A DNA stretch of 64,000 nt from Torulaspora globosa (GCF_014133895.1 NC_050727.1:1364001-1428000); one strand, 5' to 3'. Shown: positions 39,072 to 48,984, counted from the stretch's first letter. The notes: a model not told the origin generated them from the sequence alone. Numbers and translations: made by a program.

Positions 39072-41279
39072 ATGCCAAATATTCACAGACTGGATGCCAA
39101 GGTTTTGAAAGTATTAAGATCCCAGGTTTCTACAGTTTCGCTGGCCTCCGCGGTCACAGACCTAGTCCAAAACTCGATTGATGCGGAAGCAACAGAGATC
39201 AAAGTACTTATTGACGTTACTAGAGCGAGTTTTATGGTATGTGACAATGGAAAGGGAATATGTCCGGCTGATTTGGACAAGCTAGGTCTGCATAATGTTA
39301 CCTCGAAAATCAGTAGCCTTCGAGACCTGACAACCTTGAAGACTTATGGCTTCCGGGGTGAAGCAATATTCTGCATCGCAAGCGTTTCTCATGTCACAGT
39401 GGCATCGAAAGTGGCAGATTGTAATTCCGGAAGGATAAGGACGTTACCGCACTCGTCGAGGTTGTTTACTGAAAGGGCAAAGGCAAGATGCTCCTCCCTG
39501 ACACTTGAACCTTTTGGTATGGAAGAGCATGGAACTAAGATAGTGGTTGAAGATTTGCTTTACAATACCCCTGTAAGGAGAAAGATCATAGAGAGCGACC
39601 CCGCGTATAAGACTCATGTGGCTATAAAAGAACGCCTTTTCCAACTACTGGTGCTTCATCCCGAGATTCAACTCCAAGTTGATTACGTTAGCGATTCTGA
39701 GGGTAGAAATACTCTTTTTGCATCCAACAACGTATCAGCTCGATTAACTCCCCATCAAAAACTTTCTAAGGTGTTTCTCAATACATTTGGCACAATAGTC
39801 CCGCTCGAATCACTGCGACGGGTCTCAGCTATGTACAAGAAATTTAAGCTGAATGGGATTATATCAAAAAATGCGGTTAGGACAAGAGATTTCCTGTTAA
39901 TTTATATTAATGGCCGAGAGTATCACAATGTGTCAATATTAAAAATGATCGACAAGCTATTTCAGAGGACTGTTTTTGAGAATAGCAATTTCAACAAAAC
40001 AGATGCGAAAAGTGTAGGAAAGTCGTACGCCAATCATGCTGTGGTTATCTTGGATATTAGATGTCCTCACAATGTTGATGATCTACTGCAGGATCGCAGC
40101 AAAAAACTATTGCTGGTCTCAAATGCCGATGTGCTACATCCCCTCATTCTAAAAGTCATAAATTCTTTTCTATCGCATGAAGGGTTTGCCCACTCCAGTC
40201 TTCAAGATCTAGCTGGTTCTGAGACTCCGAAACTGCCGGAAGGTAACCGTGTAGGGATAAAGGCCGCCTTAAGCTCGCAGATCAGGGTGGCCAAAGTAGA
40301 TAGTCGCGAAATTCGTGGAAGAATAGACGGAGGTAGTCGCTCAGTGAGAGGTAGTAAAAAGCACCTCCTCAGTGAGACATTGAACAAGGCTGTTAAAAGA
40401 AAGCTTACTCAATTTCCATTAGCTTCTGTAAGTCGATCGGGTTCGCCGCTAAAACTACTTGAGCCAGATGATTGTGGTTCCGGCCTCTCTTTCAATGCAA
40501 ATTATGAATGTAGCATATCTCGCTCCAACTTGAAAGGCGCCGAAGTTATCAATCAGATAGGCAAAAAGTTCATATTGCTCAAAATGTGGCCTGAGAAAGG
40601 CAGTTGCAATCCCAATATCGTAGTTGCAGACCAGCATGCATCCGATGAAAGAATTAAACTCGAAACATATCTGAAAGATTTTATCAATGAAGTTCTAAAC
40701 GGAACAATCCAGACTCAATCTATTAGCGATTGCGTTATTGAAGTTTCCCATACAGAACTTGAGCTTTTTAGATATTTCAAAGAAGAGTTTTTTTCGTGGG
40801 GAATCTGCTATCATTTCAATCACAGCTCTGAAAGTGCGTTTATATTCATAACCTCACTTCCGTCTATTTTGAACCAAAAGTTCAATGGCGACAAGGACTA
40901 TCTGAAAGGTGTTTTGCAGCAAATGGTGCAGGATATGAAAAGCTTAAAAAAACTACCAATTCGGAATTGCAAAATTCATGATAATGCAAATAGAAATGAC
41001 CATCATGAATGGACAAAGTATTATGGCTGTATTCCTCAGGTATTTCACGAGATTTTTAAAAGTAAGGCGTGCAGATCAGCAATAATGTTTGGCGATATGC
41101 TTTCAAGAACTGAATGCTCTTTTCTGATCAAAAAACTTGCCGAGTGCTGGATACCGTTTCAATGCGCTCATGGCAGGCCGTCTATTGTACCATTGGCTCA
41201 GCTAGGGTCTTTGGAAAACGAAGATAAGTCGATAATTGCTTTCCAAAGAAGCTTCTGTCTGGATTACGATATCGAGTGA
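39072..41279 (+). CDS. MLH3: Mlh3, meiotic MutL-family endonuclease subunit
   Basis: Mlh3 pairs with Mlh1; the complex nicks DNA to resolve meiotic crossovers and helps repair some mismatches. The 735-aa protein (715 in S. cerevisiae) has an N-terminal GHKL ATPase (VTDLVQNSIDAEA, DNGKGI, TYGFRGEA) and a C-terminal endonuclease domain. The metal motif DQHA(X)2E(X)4E is complete: DQHA 520-523, E526, E531. A CQIH-type cysteine-rich element may be represented by CRSAIMFGD. The start is ATG 39072. Its stop is 46 bp from the convergent APC5 stop. Confidence 0.95.
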   Translation: MPNIHRLDAKVLKVLRSQVSTVSLASAVTDLVQNSIDAEATEIKVLIDVTRASFMVCDNGKGICPADLDKLGLHNVTSKISSLRDLTTLKTYGFRGEAIFCIASVSHVTVASKVADCNSGRIRTLPHSSRLFTERAKARCSSLTLEPFGMEEHGTKIVVEDLLYNTPVRRKIIESDPAYKTHVAIKERLFQLLVLHPEIQLQVDYVSDSEGRNTLFASNNVSARLTPHQKLSKVFLNTFGTIVPLESLRRVSAMYKKFKLNGIISKNAVRTRDFLLIYINGREYHNVSILKMIDKLFQRTVFENSNFNKTDAKSVGKSYANHAVVILDIRCPHNVDDLLQDRSKKLLLVSNADVLHPLILKVINSFLSHEGFAHSSLQDLAGSETPKLPEGNRVGIKAALSSQIRVAKVDSREIRGRIDGGSRSVRGSKKHLLSETLNKAVKRKLTQFPLASVSRSGSPLKLLEPDDCGSGLSFNANYECSISRSNLKGAEVINQIGKKFILLKMWPEKGSCNPNIVVADQHASDERIKLETYLKDFINEVLNGTIQTQSISDCVIEVSHTELELFRYFKEEFFSWGICYHFNHSSESAFIFITSLPSILNQKFNGDKDYLKGVLQQMVQDMKSLKKLPIRNCKIHDNANRNDHHEWTKYYGCIPQVFHEIFKSKACRSAIMFGDMLSRTECSFLIKKLAECWIPFQCAHGRPSIVPLAQLGSLENEDKSIIAFQRSFCLDYDIE

Positions 41280-41325
41280 CGAACGTCCAAGTTGCGCTAT
41301 TGATATCTTTGTCGCGAGCTTCTTC

Positions 41326-43236
41326 TCAAATTGCACTTAAAATGCTCGAAACTCTGTACTCAAGCTCCGGAAACTGCAGAGCTACCGACAAATTCGAACG
41401 CAGTAAATATAGGCATTCTGTGCGTTTGTCCATGTCAAGGAGAATTTCGCAAAGCAAAATTAGACATTCTGAGAACCGCAGAGGATTTTCGGAGAGAAAT
41501 GAAGCATTAATTAACTCCATCAAAAGTCCCAAACAACGTGCTGCAACCCCGCGTGCCAGCATTATCCGGCATTTCTCGAGCTCGAAAGAAATTATCCACC
41601 TGGAGTCGACAATACTGCCTCGAGCTTCACTGATATTTTGGTAAACTTTTCTCATTGCCTCCGGATAGTCCTCCAGGGCTATCAGATACCTTATGCCCAG
41701 TAAACTTATTTGCTTGCGCTGGTCATATTCCAGATTTGGAGAGTTTGATTTTGACAACGTGCGAAGTACATCATCGAGGTCATTGTTATCGAGAGCCTTG
41801 AAAGCATCCCTTATCTCGGTGTTTATTGAGGAGCTTTCAGGACGAATGAAGGCCCTGTATACTTCACCGATACGATTATAACCCAAGTGTTCCCATACCC
41901 CGGCCCAATGTTTGAATGCACTGTCTAAATTCGATCCTACCTCGATTCGCTGAAGCACGATCACGAGATATTTAAAGGCAGCCTCTAATATTTTAACTGA
42001 ACTGCTATTATCCATCATCAAAAGCAAAGACTCGAATTTATATGCATGTTCGAACACCAAACAGCTTTCATCGTCATTGCAAGTCTTAAGATATCTGACG
42101 ATCTGATCGACTGTGACCTGAAAGTGGCCCGAGTATTCGGGGTTTTTTTCAATGAAGTCGACTACCCAAATCATAATAAGATTCAGAGTTTCGCTGTCTT
42201 TATTCTCGCGGGCAACTTTCGTAGCCTCTTCGAAAGCCTTCACAGCCGCAGCGCAATTATGGGACTGGGAGTGGAAAGTCCCTAAGCATAATAGCGAGAC
42301 GTGAAAACATTTGTTATCGCTGCGGGTCAGCATGTAGTCAAAATAGTTGTGTAAAGCGTCCAAGGCGGTCTGATAAAAATTATTCTTGATAGCTTCCAAA
42401 TATCGAATAACATGAATAGCAGGAAAATGAGTTATTTCATTCAATGAAAGCATACTCAATATGTTATTGATACTCGGCTCTAATTCTGACTTGTTTTCTG
42501 ACATATCAATTATCGCCCAGTTCAACAAGGACTGTAAATGCGAATAACCGATCATTACAACGTCACGATCTTGGACCTTGGAAGTTTGGCAAAAAGATTC
42601 AAAAAATGTGATCATACTATCGTCTTCCTCATAACGCTCGGATCCTGTCATAAACTGAAAAGATATCTGTTTTATGTGTTTTTCCAGCTGCCTCCAGGAA
42701 CCTGTACTCTTGAAGTCACTAAAATATCTTCCCATGCTCTGCCATAGAGCTCTCCTCTCCTCAAACTCACTAACTTGATAGTTTGTCACGCACTTTACCA
42801 CATACGCACCCAGGAAGCTAGTCTTCGTTAATCTTCTGAGCTTGCTTTCGCCCTGCTTACTGCCGATGAACCTGTAGTTCTTACCAAGGCAGCTGTGTTC
42901 TAACGTCCTGAGCAATTGAGTGACAACGTCTAAGCTTTTGATGGATCCAATGAATGAAACCAGCTCCGTTGCAAGTTGCCTCTCGTCACTGTCAAATAGA
43001 TAGGATACCAGTGACTCTAATACAGGAAGAAGCGGTTTCTGACGTACAGCTCCATGAAAATCTTTCTCCAGGATGGGGATAGCCTCAGCTGGTGGAATTG
43101 TAGGTGTAATTAACCTAGTGAATATCTTGGCTGGTATGCGAGCCTGATTGCAGCAGTAAAGGTATATCAGTATCAGTACCGACACATCATATGGCGACAG
43201 GGAAGTGGTTATTTTCAACTTAGACTGGATATTCAT
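41326..43236 (-). CDS. APC5: Apc5, anaphase-promoting complex subunit
   Basis: Apc5 is a TPR-type scaffold subunit of the APC/C ubiquitin ligase. From ATG 43236 the protein is 636 aa (685 in S. cerevisiae). It is helical throughout; the Apc5/TPR signature FHVSLLCLGTFHSQSHNCAAAVKAFEEATKVARENKDSE-type segment (around residues 315-350) resembles the human ANAPC5 motif (ALHC...Y..A....EAI..A.E..D). Primary sequence is divergent, so gene order (YOR249C, next to CLP1 YOR250C) is important. The TTG-initiated frame 10 codons upstream is trimmed. It has a long upstream gap (814 bp). Confidence 0.88.
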   Translation of the reverse strand: MNIQSKLKITTSLSPYDVSVLILIYLYCCNQARIPAKIFTRLITPTIPPAEAIPILEKDFHGAVRQKPLLPVLESLVSYLFDSDERQLATELVSFIGSIKSLDVVTQLLRTLEHSCLGKNYRFIGSKQGESKLRRLTKTSFLGAYVVKCVTNYQVSEFEERRALWQSMGRYFSDFKSTGSWRQLEKHIKQISFQFMTGSERYEEDDSMITFFESFCQTSKVQDRDVVMIGYSHLQSLLNWAIIDMSENKSELEPSINNILSMLSLNEITHFPAIHVIRYLEAIKNNFYQTALDALHNYFDYMLTRSDNKCFHVSLLCLGTFHSQSHNCAAAVKAFEEATKVARENKDSETLNLIMIWVVDFIEKNPEYSGHFQVTVDQIVRYLKTCNDDESCLVFEHAYKFESLLLMMDNSSSVKILEAAFKYLVIVLQRIEVGSNLDSAFKHWAGVWEHLGYNRIGEVYRAFIRPESSSINTEIRDAFKALDNNDLDDVLRTLSKSNSPNLEYDQRKQISLLGIRYLIALEDYPEAMRKVYQNISEARGSIVDSRWIISFELEKCRIMLARGVAARCLGLLMELINASFLSENPLRFSECLILLCEILLDMDKRTECLYLLRSNLSVALQFPELEYRVSSILSAI

Positions 43237-44050
43237 AATACCATCGCTTTCGGACTTCTCATACAAGATAGCTGCATTTTGTGCCAGCGAACTTGTTGGT
43301 AATCATAACTGTCCTGCAACACAAGAAACATGGATTGCTCATCAGAACATCAAGATTTTGCACCGCCAGTAGCGATTTACTACGTAAACCATAATCATTC
43401 GCAAGATACCTTGTCTAGCCGTCGCCAACTCTGCCAATCTGCAGAAACTCAAATGGTTCAAATACAACGATCGGTATGCTTTGCGGCAGCTTAAGGCTCT
43501 CACGATATACTGCAAATCAGCAAGACATTGTATAATTGTCATTGTACGGTAGCTGTGGAATGATAACCATGTTTTATAGCACAAACAAGTAGCAGCGAGC
43601 GTTTGTCGAAGATGTCAAGTACCGATGATGGCGACTAATTCTCTAATATATATGGCAAACGACGCCCTGCGACTATGATTTACACGAGAAGCTTCAGAAT
43701 GAAAGATTCAATCAATTGGCTTAAGTTCAAGCATGATGAAATAGAGGAATTTTCCTGCCTATAGTCATTGAAGAAATGGCACTAGTTGATGCTTCGCCAG
43801 ACACGATAACAGGTTCCCTTACTGAAAAATCAGCAAGCTCCAACGTAGTCTTATCCGAAGCTTGCAGCTTAATAATCCTATAAATTCTATGACCATGGAC
43901 CGACCACCAGTCACTCACCTATAGGCGCAAAAATCTCCTATGCACATTGCACCATGTAAGAGGATTGTAAAAAATCATCGTCGACAGATGCGGAAAGATC
44001 ATTTCGCTGGCTTTGCAGTTTGATATAAGAGTGGCGACTTGATGACGAAA
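43237..44050. other. APC5-CLP1 intergenic region with unexplained open frames
   Basis: An 814-bp gap between two minus-strand genes, longer than most here. On the minus strand, in frame with the CLP1 stop, 43 further sense codons run from 44050 to a TAG at 43919-43921, then 63 more to TGA at 43727-43729. This could be chance, a decayed small gene or a readthrough tail. Another 80-codon open frame (43342-43584) starts with TTG. No tRNA or snoRNA features are seen. Confidence 0.4.
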
Positions 44051-45397
44051 CTACTCCAGGTATCGATACGAGGTCAAAATCATGGATTTGTTGGGAAGTG
44101 CACCAGGTACCGGCAGCAGAATTCGCAGCTTGTTTCTCTTGTCGTTGACTTCAGTGATGAGCCCAAAGCCTAAAATAGGTGCTTTCTGTATCACCTCGGG
44201 CGTTGCCTTTCTATCTGCATAGGAGATGGCCACAAGCGCGTGCTGCAGATTGCTTGGGTTCACTGCTACAGGCAAAAGATGAGTTGCAGCCTCCTGGGCA
44301 TCTTGAGTGTCTTCAAAGACGTTTTTTGGTCTATAGACGGTAACATCTTCAAATCCCACACCAACGGCGTAAGGACTCAATACCGTATCTGGCGTTCCAT
44401 AGAAATACTCTCGTATGGCACCTCGTTGCAGTGATCTCTTGAAAGCGTCTTCAGGTTTAACAGAGCCAGATATCCTTGGAAGATTCACCATACGACTGCC
44501 GACTAAGGATCCAAGTTTCTTGGCAATTGCGTCTACCTTTTGGCTGTCAGATATTCCGACAAGCACTACAACGTTGACCTTGAACTGTTTTGTGAAATAC
44601 TCGAGATCATTATAATCCTCATCTAGGTCCGATATTGCCGGTATATCTATCACTAATCCGGACCTCCGCACGAGAGAGTCATTCATCAATCTCCCATTAA
44701 CGCTGGTGGCCAACTGCTCGACCACGTCGAGATACAGTCGCTTGTTTTCTGATAACCTTTCCAATCCGAAATTTTTCACCACAGGCTGTTTACTGTGCAA
44801 TGGGGTTGCACCACTAGTCATACTCTGACCCCAAGTGCTGCATTGGACGTCTAGAATATCCGATATGGGGGTAGCAGTCAGACAACCAGGAGGAGAGAAG
44901 ATAGCCTGCTGTGGGTCAAGATTCACGTACATTGGCTGGTACGACTTGAACTTTATTCCATAAGAACAGAGCGTCCTAGAAAGAGCTGTTCTGCCCGAAC
45001 TTGTTTCTCCAACTATCATAACCCTAGGTCCATCAAAGCTTGAGCTTCTCATCTTCTCCAATGCAAAATGCAGATTATAGACAGATTTCGCTGTAGAGTT
45101 GGGCGATATTGATAATGTTTCGCCGGTTAATTCTGGACATCTCCATTCCAACTCGACGTCTTCTACCGCATAAACACCAAATTTGTAGTTTCGGAAGTTG
45201 TATTCCTTGCCAATGGCCAATTCAGTACCAAAAATCTCAGCTATTCCGGAAATCACTTTAATAGTTAACTTCGTCTCCGGCGAAACCTCTATATTCCATT
45301 CAGAACCTTGCTTAATTGACAGCCTATGGAACTCATCATCTCCTCCAGCGCCAGCCGAAGGCTGATTCAGATCATTGATCCCAGGTAAACTCTCCAT
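44051..45397 (-). CDS. CLP1: Clp1, pre-mRNA 3'-end cleavage factor IA subunit
   Basis: Clp1 bridges Pcf11 and CF IA during mRNA 3'-end cleavage and polyadenylation; the yeast protein binds ATP but lacks RNA kinase activity. From ATG 45397 the protein is 448 aa (445 in S. cerevisiae). The P-loop is at about residues 130-137 and reads GETSSGRT, with Arg where Walker A has Lys (S. cerevisiae GGSQTGKT). Other segments match closely: YVNLDPQQAIFSPPGCLTATPISDILD, KQPVVKNFGLERL, IREYFYGTPDTVLSPYA and the C-terminus LPVPGALPNKSMILTSYRYLE. The frame from 45403 begins with TTG. It is the downstream neighbour of TUM1. Confidence 0.96.
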   Translation of the reverse strand: MESLPGINDLNQPSAGAGGDDEFHRLSIKQGSEWNIEVSPETKLTIKVISGIAEIFGTELAIGKEYNFRNYKFGVYAVEDVELEWRCPELTGETLSISPNSTAKSVYNLHFALEKMRSSSFDGPRVMIVGETSSGRTALSRTLCSYGIKFKSYQPMYVNLDPQQAIFSPPGCLTATPISDILDVQCSTWGQSMTSGATPLHSKQPVVKNFGLERLSENKRLYLDVVEQLATSVNGRLMNDSLVRRSGLVIDIPAISDLDEDYNDLEYFTKQFKVNVVVLVGISDSQKVDAIAKKLGSLVGSRMVNLPRISGSVKPEDAFKRSLQRGAIREYFYGTPDTVLSPYAVGVGFEDVTVYRPKNVFEDTQDAQEAATHLLPVAVNPSNLQHALVAISYADRKATPEVIQKAPILGFGLITEVNDKRNKLRILLPVPGALPNKSMILTSYRYLE

Positions 45398-45542
45398 CGC
45401 CAATGGACGGCTAGCTGCTCTTGGCTCATTGTAGATCTAAGTAGACCATCTAGGGTCTTCATCCATTAGCTTATAAGCTATCATATTTAACGGTATATCA
45501 GAAGTCTATAAGACCAGAGCCAGCTTTCGGAATGGTCGACTT

Positions 45543-46460
45543 CTAATCTCTGCCTTTCGCTAACCACTGCGGATCGGTGGATCTTAGAGCCCATTCGGTC
45601 CAGGACCCGTCATAAAGCTTAACGTTCTTGACACCAGCGAGTTCAAGCGCTTTCTTGATAATGCATCCGGACACGCCGGTTCCGCACATGGCAATTGTAG
45701 GCTTCGTAGAGTCGAAGGTGTCATTCAACCTTTTGAATGCTGCATGAAGCTTTGCTTCCATGTCAGCAGGGTCCGAAGGATATGCCTTGGTTTCAGGGTC
45801 CAGAACTTCGGTGTATGGAAGAGGCTGGGTACCTGGAATGTGGCCAGAGGGCAAGCCTGGCCTGGGCTCCGGAGCACGACCCTCGAAGCGTGCCAGAGAT
45901 CTGGCGTCAAATACGTTGTACTTCTTCGATAGTTCATTTCTCTTGACAAGCTCCAGTATCTCGTCATATCCCACTGTATTCTCAGGGCAGAGGTTGGTGG
46001 CTGAGTTGTACTCGGTCTGGCTGTAGGGGGTAAACGATTCCTTTCGAGTGGTTTCGAGTGGATATCCTGCTTGCTTGTAAATTGGATAGTTGTTCAACAG
46101 GTATACAGGTTCATGGCCAAACATCGTTAGAGTCCAAGCGCACCTTGGGGCACTGAAGTTGCCAATGGTATCGTACACGACCAATATATCGTCTCTTCTG
46201 AGACCCAATTGACTCATTGCATTGTTGAAAGTGGGCAGGTCAGGGGCCATATGAGGATAAGGGGACTTTGTATCCTTGATTGCATCGATATCGAAATAGA
46301 CAGCGTTTGGGATACGTTCTGCCTCTAGAAACTCCTTCTTGCTATCTCTGTTCCACGCAGGAAGGTACCAGGTCGAATCAACAGGGATCACTCTGCGTGC
46401 TGTCTCCTTTTGCAACAGTTCAGCGAATGCCTTTGGTGAGATGAGCTTATATAGGGCCAT
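45543..46460 (-). CDS. TUM1: Tum1, rhodanese-domain sulfurtransferase (tRNA thiolation)
   Basis: Tum1 relays sulfur from Nfs1 to Uba4 for thiolation of wobble uridines in tRNA. The 305-aa protein (304 in S. cerevisiae) has two tandem rhodanese domains (about residues 10-140 and 165-300). The active-site loop CGTGVSG has Cys259, matching the S. cerevisiae numbering. N-terminal VDSTWYLP and C-terminal DGSWTEWALR are typical. The start is ATG 46460. It is divergent from SET6 across an 838-bp gap. Confidence 0.95.
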   Translation of the reverse strand: MALYKLISPKAFAELLQKETARRVIPVDSTWYLPAWNRDSKKEFLEAERIPNAVYFDIDAIKDTKSPYPHMAPDLPTFNNAMSQLGLRRDDILVVYDTIGNFSAPRCAWTLTMFGHEPVYLLNNYPIYKQAGYPLETTRKESFTPYSQTEYNSATNLCPENTVGYDEILELVKRNELSKKYNVFDARSLARFEGRAPEPRPGLPSGHIPGTQPLPYTEVLDPETKAYPSDPADMEAKLHAAFKRLNDTFDSTKPTIAMCGTGVSGCIIKKALELAGVKNVKLYDGSWTEWALRSTDPQWLAKGRD

Positions 46461-47298
46461 TATCGGTGCTGCTGGCTTGCTATTCGCTTCGATAAAGTCG
46501 CCACAAGGTTTTTGTCTGCAGGATAGTCGGGCGATCTATCTGTGAATTGTCTTATCAAGCGAGTAGTACTCCTGGAGATCTAGCTACCAGAAGCTTAGAA
46601 GAGATCCCCAATAGGTGTAATTAGAACCTTATATACTCTATGCCTGACAATGCGGCCCTGGTTCAACAACTATTACGTTCAAGATCTTGTAATCTGAGAG
46701 CTGGTCTAGCTGAGCTGAATTGGGTATAGACAAGAGCAGAATCCTGAGCGGATTGTATGTGAAGACAATTCTTCAGTATAGAGTTTCCGAAAAGTGTCAA
46801 TGCCTTCAATTCGGTATCTGCTGAATACTACTAGCTCGACCGAGACTCTTCAATCGCATAGCAGGGTCCCTGAGAGCACCGGTGACATTGCGGCTTAAGA
46901 AGCATAGACAACCGGAGAGCAAATCCCATGCCAGGCTCCTCCGACGTCAATTGCGTCTTGTTTGCCAGTATTAAACCATTTTTTTCATAGTGAGTTCTCG
47001 ATATTGGTAGAGAAGCGATCACTTCAGCTCCTGACCCAATGCAAGTCCAGAACTTGCAGTACTATCGCTCTTGGGAATTCAGCACTGTGGAAGCAGGCGA
47101 TTCCAGGTTCGAGAAGACATCATTTGACATTAAAAGTGATTTACATTGGGTTTTTCTTTTTTTGCAGATCGATATTGCAGAGAAAATTTCACAGCATAAC
47201 GTGGGTCTATTATGATGGGTTAGACAGTTCATTGTAGATACCATCAGGGACTTCAATTAATCTCTAAATCTGCTTGGGTGACATGAACATTGTGGGCA
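46461..47298. other. Divergent intergenic region TUM1/SET6
   Basis: An 838-bp gap. Open frames of 63-91 codons on both strands (46831-47022, 46962-47237, 47062-47256) lack ATG starts and recognisable products. A pyrimidine tract plus GCAG at about 47153-47167 looks like a 3' splice site, but I find no TACTAAC branch point or 5' partner. No tRNA box pair is complete. Confidence 0.4.
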
Positions 47299-48408
47299 AT
47301 GGCCTCCGTTTGCGAAGTAGGTGGCATCTCACCTTTTTTCCAAGTTCGTCAAACCGAGTTTGGTGGTAGAGGATGCTTTAGCATTGTCCAGTTGAAAAAG
47401 GGAGCAGTTGTGCTGGAGGCTAATGATAGCGTAGGAGCGTGTATCGCACATGAATTTCGAAAGGAAGTCTGCCACAGTTGCTTCTCATACCGAAATGGCG
47501 CCAACATGAAGTTTAAACTAAAGTATGCTGACATAGCTCATCTTTTAAAGCCGGGGGTGAAAATCAGCGAAAAGGCATTTAACGGTGCTGGCCTTTGGTT
47601 TTGCTCGGAGTCCTGCAAACTGGAGTACTTGACTCAACCTCACATTGTCGAGCTGATAGAATGCTATGATGTTTTGCTTCGCACACTGAAGATAATGCAA
47701 AAGAAGACGGCCGACCAAAAGCAGGAACCTGACCCGCAGGTAATGTCAGCCGAGATCATCGACCGTGCTTGGCTTGAGATCAACAACTCGTGGATACCGA
47801 AAGTGGAAAGGACAAAGCCAACTAAAAGGTTAAATGAGCTTCCGTTCATTGCAGAGGAGGAGTACAATTGCGCAAGGTTCGTCGCCAGAACATTGTTCAG
47901 TCTGAAACATCTGGATCCATTGTCAAAAACGATGACTACTTTCTGGACCCTTCAGTCGAATGAACTAAGTAAAATCTCTAGGTTTCCGGTGCTCTTGAAC
48001 TTCCAAATCGCAGTTTTCAAAAGCCTGTATGTGTTGCTGCCGGAAATCATTCGTAAAGATCTGTCCACAGAACTGTTCAGACACATAATGGGCTCCGAGT
48101 ACGGTAATTCGTTCGGCATATGGGAGGAGCAAAAGGTGCCAGAAAACAGAGAGTTCCTCGGGTACTCGGTATTTCCTAGAGCTTCGTATTTCAACCACTC
48201 CTGCGACCCTAACATCACAAAGTCTCGCGTTGGCAGGACTATGCTTTTCACGTTGAACAGAGATGTACCGAAGGATGAACCGCTCTGTATCGATTATTCC
48301 AGTCTCCTGGACCAGCCAGTGGTGCAACGCCGTCAACTTCTGCGGGAGAACTGGTTTTTCGACTGCCTATGCGGAAGGTGCATATTAGAGTTGCAGACGA
48401 TCCATTAG
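47299..48408 (+). CDS. SET6: Set6, SET-domain protein (SMYD-like)
   Basis: Set6 is a SET-domain protein of uncertain substrate; it resembles SMYD/Set5-type lysine methyltransferases. From ATG 47299 the protein is 369 aa (373 in S. cerevisiae). Order: N-terminal SET part (RGCFSIVQLKKGAVVLEA), a Cys-rich zinc-finger insertion (CHSCF...FCSESC...), then the C-terminal SET core with FNHSCDPNITKS and EPLCIDYSSLLD, and post-SET cysteines CLCGRC. The catalytic NHSC and Y motifs are intact. The frame to 47290 starts with TTG. The last 24 bp overlap the ATG29 tail. Confidence 0.9.
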   Translation: MASVCEVGGISPFFQVRQTEFGGRGCFSIVQLKKGAVVLEANDSVGACIAHEFRKEVCHSCFSYRNGANMKFKLKYADIAHLLKPGVKISEKAFNGAGLWFCSESCKLEYLTQPHIVELIECYDVLLRTLKIMQKKTADQKQEPDPQVMSAEIIDRAWLEINNSWIPKVERTKPTKRLNELPFIAEEEYNCARFVARTLFSLKHLDPLSKTMTTFWTLQSNELSKISRFPVLLNFQIAVFKSLYVLLPEIIRKDLSTELFRHIMGSEYGNSFGIWEEQKVPENREFLGYSVFPRASYFNHSCDPNITKSRVGRTMLFTLNRDVPKDEPLCIDYSSLLDQPVVQRRQLLRENWFFDCLCGRCILELQTIH

Positions 48409-48984
48409 CGCCTCCTCTAATGCCGATTTACTCACACTCAGATTGGAAGAGGTTTCACTATCCGAGGCGTTGTTGTTGCCAACACCCTTCTGAGCGTCTC
48501 TACCCTCTGCCACGGGGTTTTTGGAGCTGCTGAGGATCTTTGAAGTATGTAACTGTTGTAGAGTCTTCAAAGTGGTGTCTCTCGGCTCATCAGCCATTTT
48601 GTCTTTCAGTCCTTCTTGGTTTCTGATGCTACTCTCAGTCAAAGTATGCATACCTGCCGTTGCGTCAAACTGCCTAACGCTAGTCTGTCTACTGCCATCG
48701 TTTTCACTGGCTGCCATCATCTTCCGCTCAATCTGCTGTTCCAGCAGCTTCAAATGCATAGCAAACAGCTTGTAGCTTCGCTTTTTAAGAAAATAGTCAG
48801 GAGCATCAAGGTTCTTGGCAAGTTCCTTCCAGTCAATCTGGTCCTGATAGTCGTCCAACTTAGATATGATGGCCCAAAGCTGTTTCTCTTTCTCCGAATT
48901 CCATTCAAAAGGCTGCGGGTCCACGAAACCTGGAGGTCTCTTTCCATTCACTTTCACATATACCACAGTATTATGATTATCCAT
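48385..48984 (-). CDS. ATG29: Atg29, autophagosome nucleation factor
   Basis: Atg29 works with Atg17 and Atg31 to organise the phagophore assembly site during starvation. The 199-aa protein (213 in S. cerevisiae) has the conserved N-terminal half: VVYVKVNGKRPPGFVDPQPFEWN, then EKEKQLWAIISKLDDYQDQIDWKELAKNLDAPDYFLKKRSYKL. The C-terminal half is low-complexity Ser/Thr-rich. The start is ATG 48984. It overlaps SET6 tail-to-tail by 24 bp (48385-48408) and is divergent from REV3. Confidence 0.94.
   Translation of the reverse strand: MDNHNTVVYVKVNGKRPPGFVDPQPFEWNSEKEKQLWAIISKLDDYQDQIDWKELAKNLDAPDYFLKKRSYKLFAMHLKLLEQQIERKMMAASENDGSRQTSVRQFDATAGMHTLTESSIRNQEGLKDKMADEPRDTTLKTLQQLHTSKILSSSKNPVAEGRDAQKGVGNNNASDSETSSNLSVSKSALEEALMDRLQL

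Noticed and set aside
43342..43584. 80-codon open frame in the APC5-CLP1 gap
   Set aside because: Starts with TTG, no recognisable features; treated as chance.
43912..43918. GTGAGT donor-like sequence on the minus strand downstream of CLP1
   Set aside because: Not the usual yeast donor, and no branch point or acceptor lies in range, so an intron is unsupported.
47104..47116. tRNA box B-like GGTTCGAGA
   Set aside because: Lacks the CC of the T-loop motif and has no upstream box A or foldable cloverleaf.
47150..47167. Possible 3' splice site (pyrimidine tract plus GCAG) upstream of SET6
   Set aside because: No TACTAAC branch point or GTATGT donor nearby; SET6 is complete from its own ATG.
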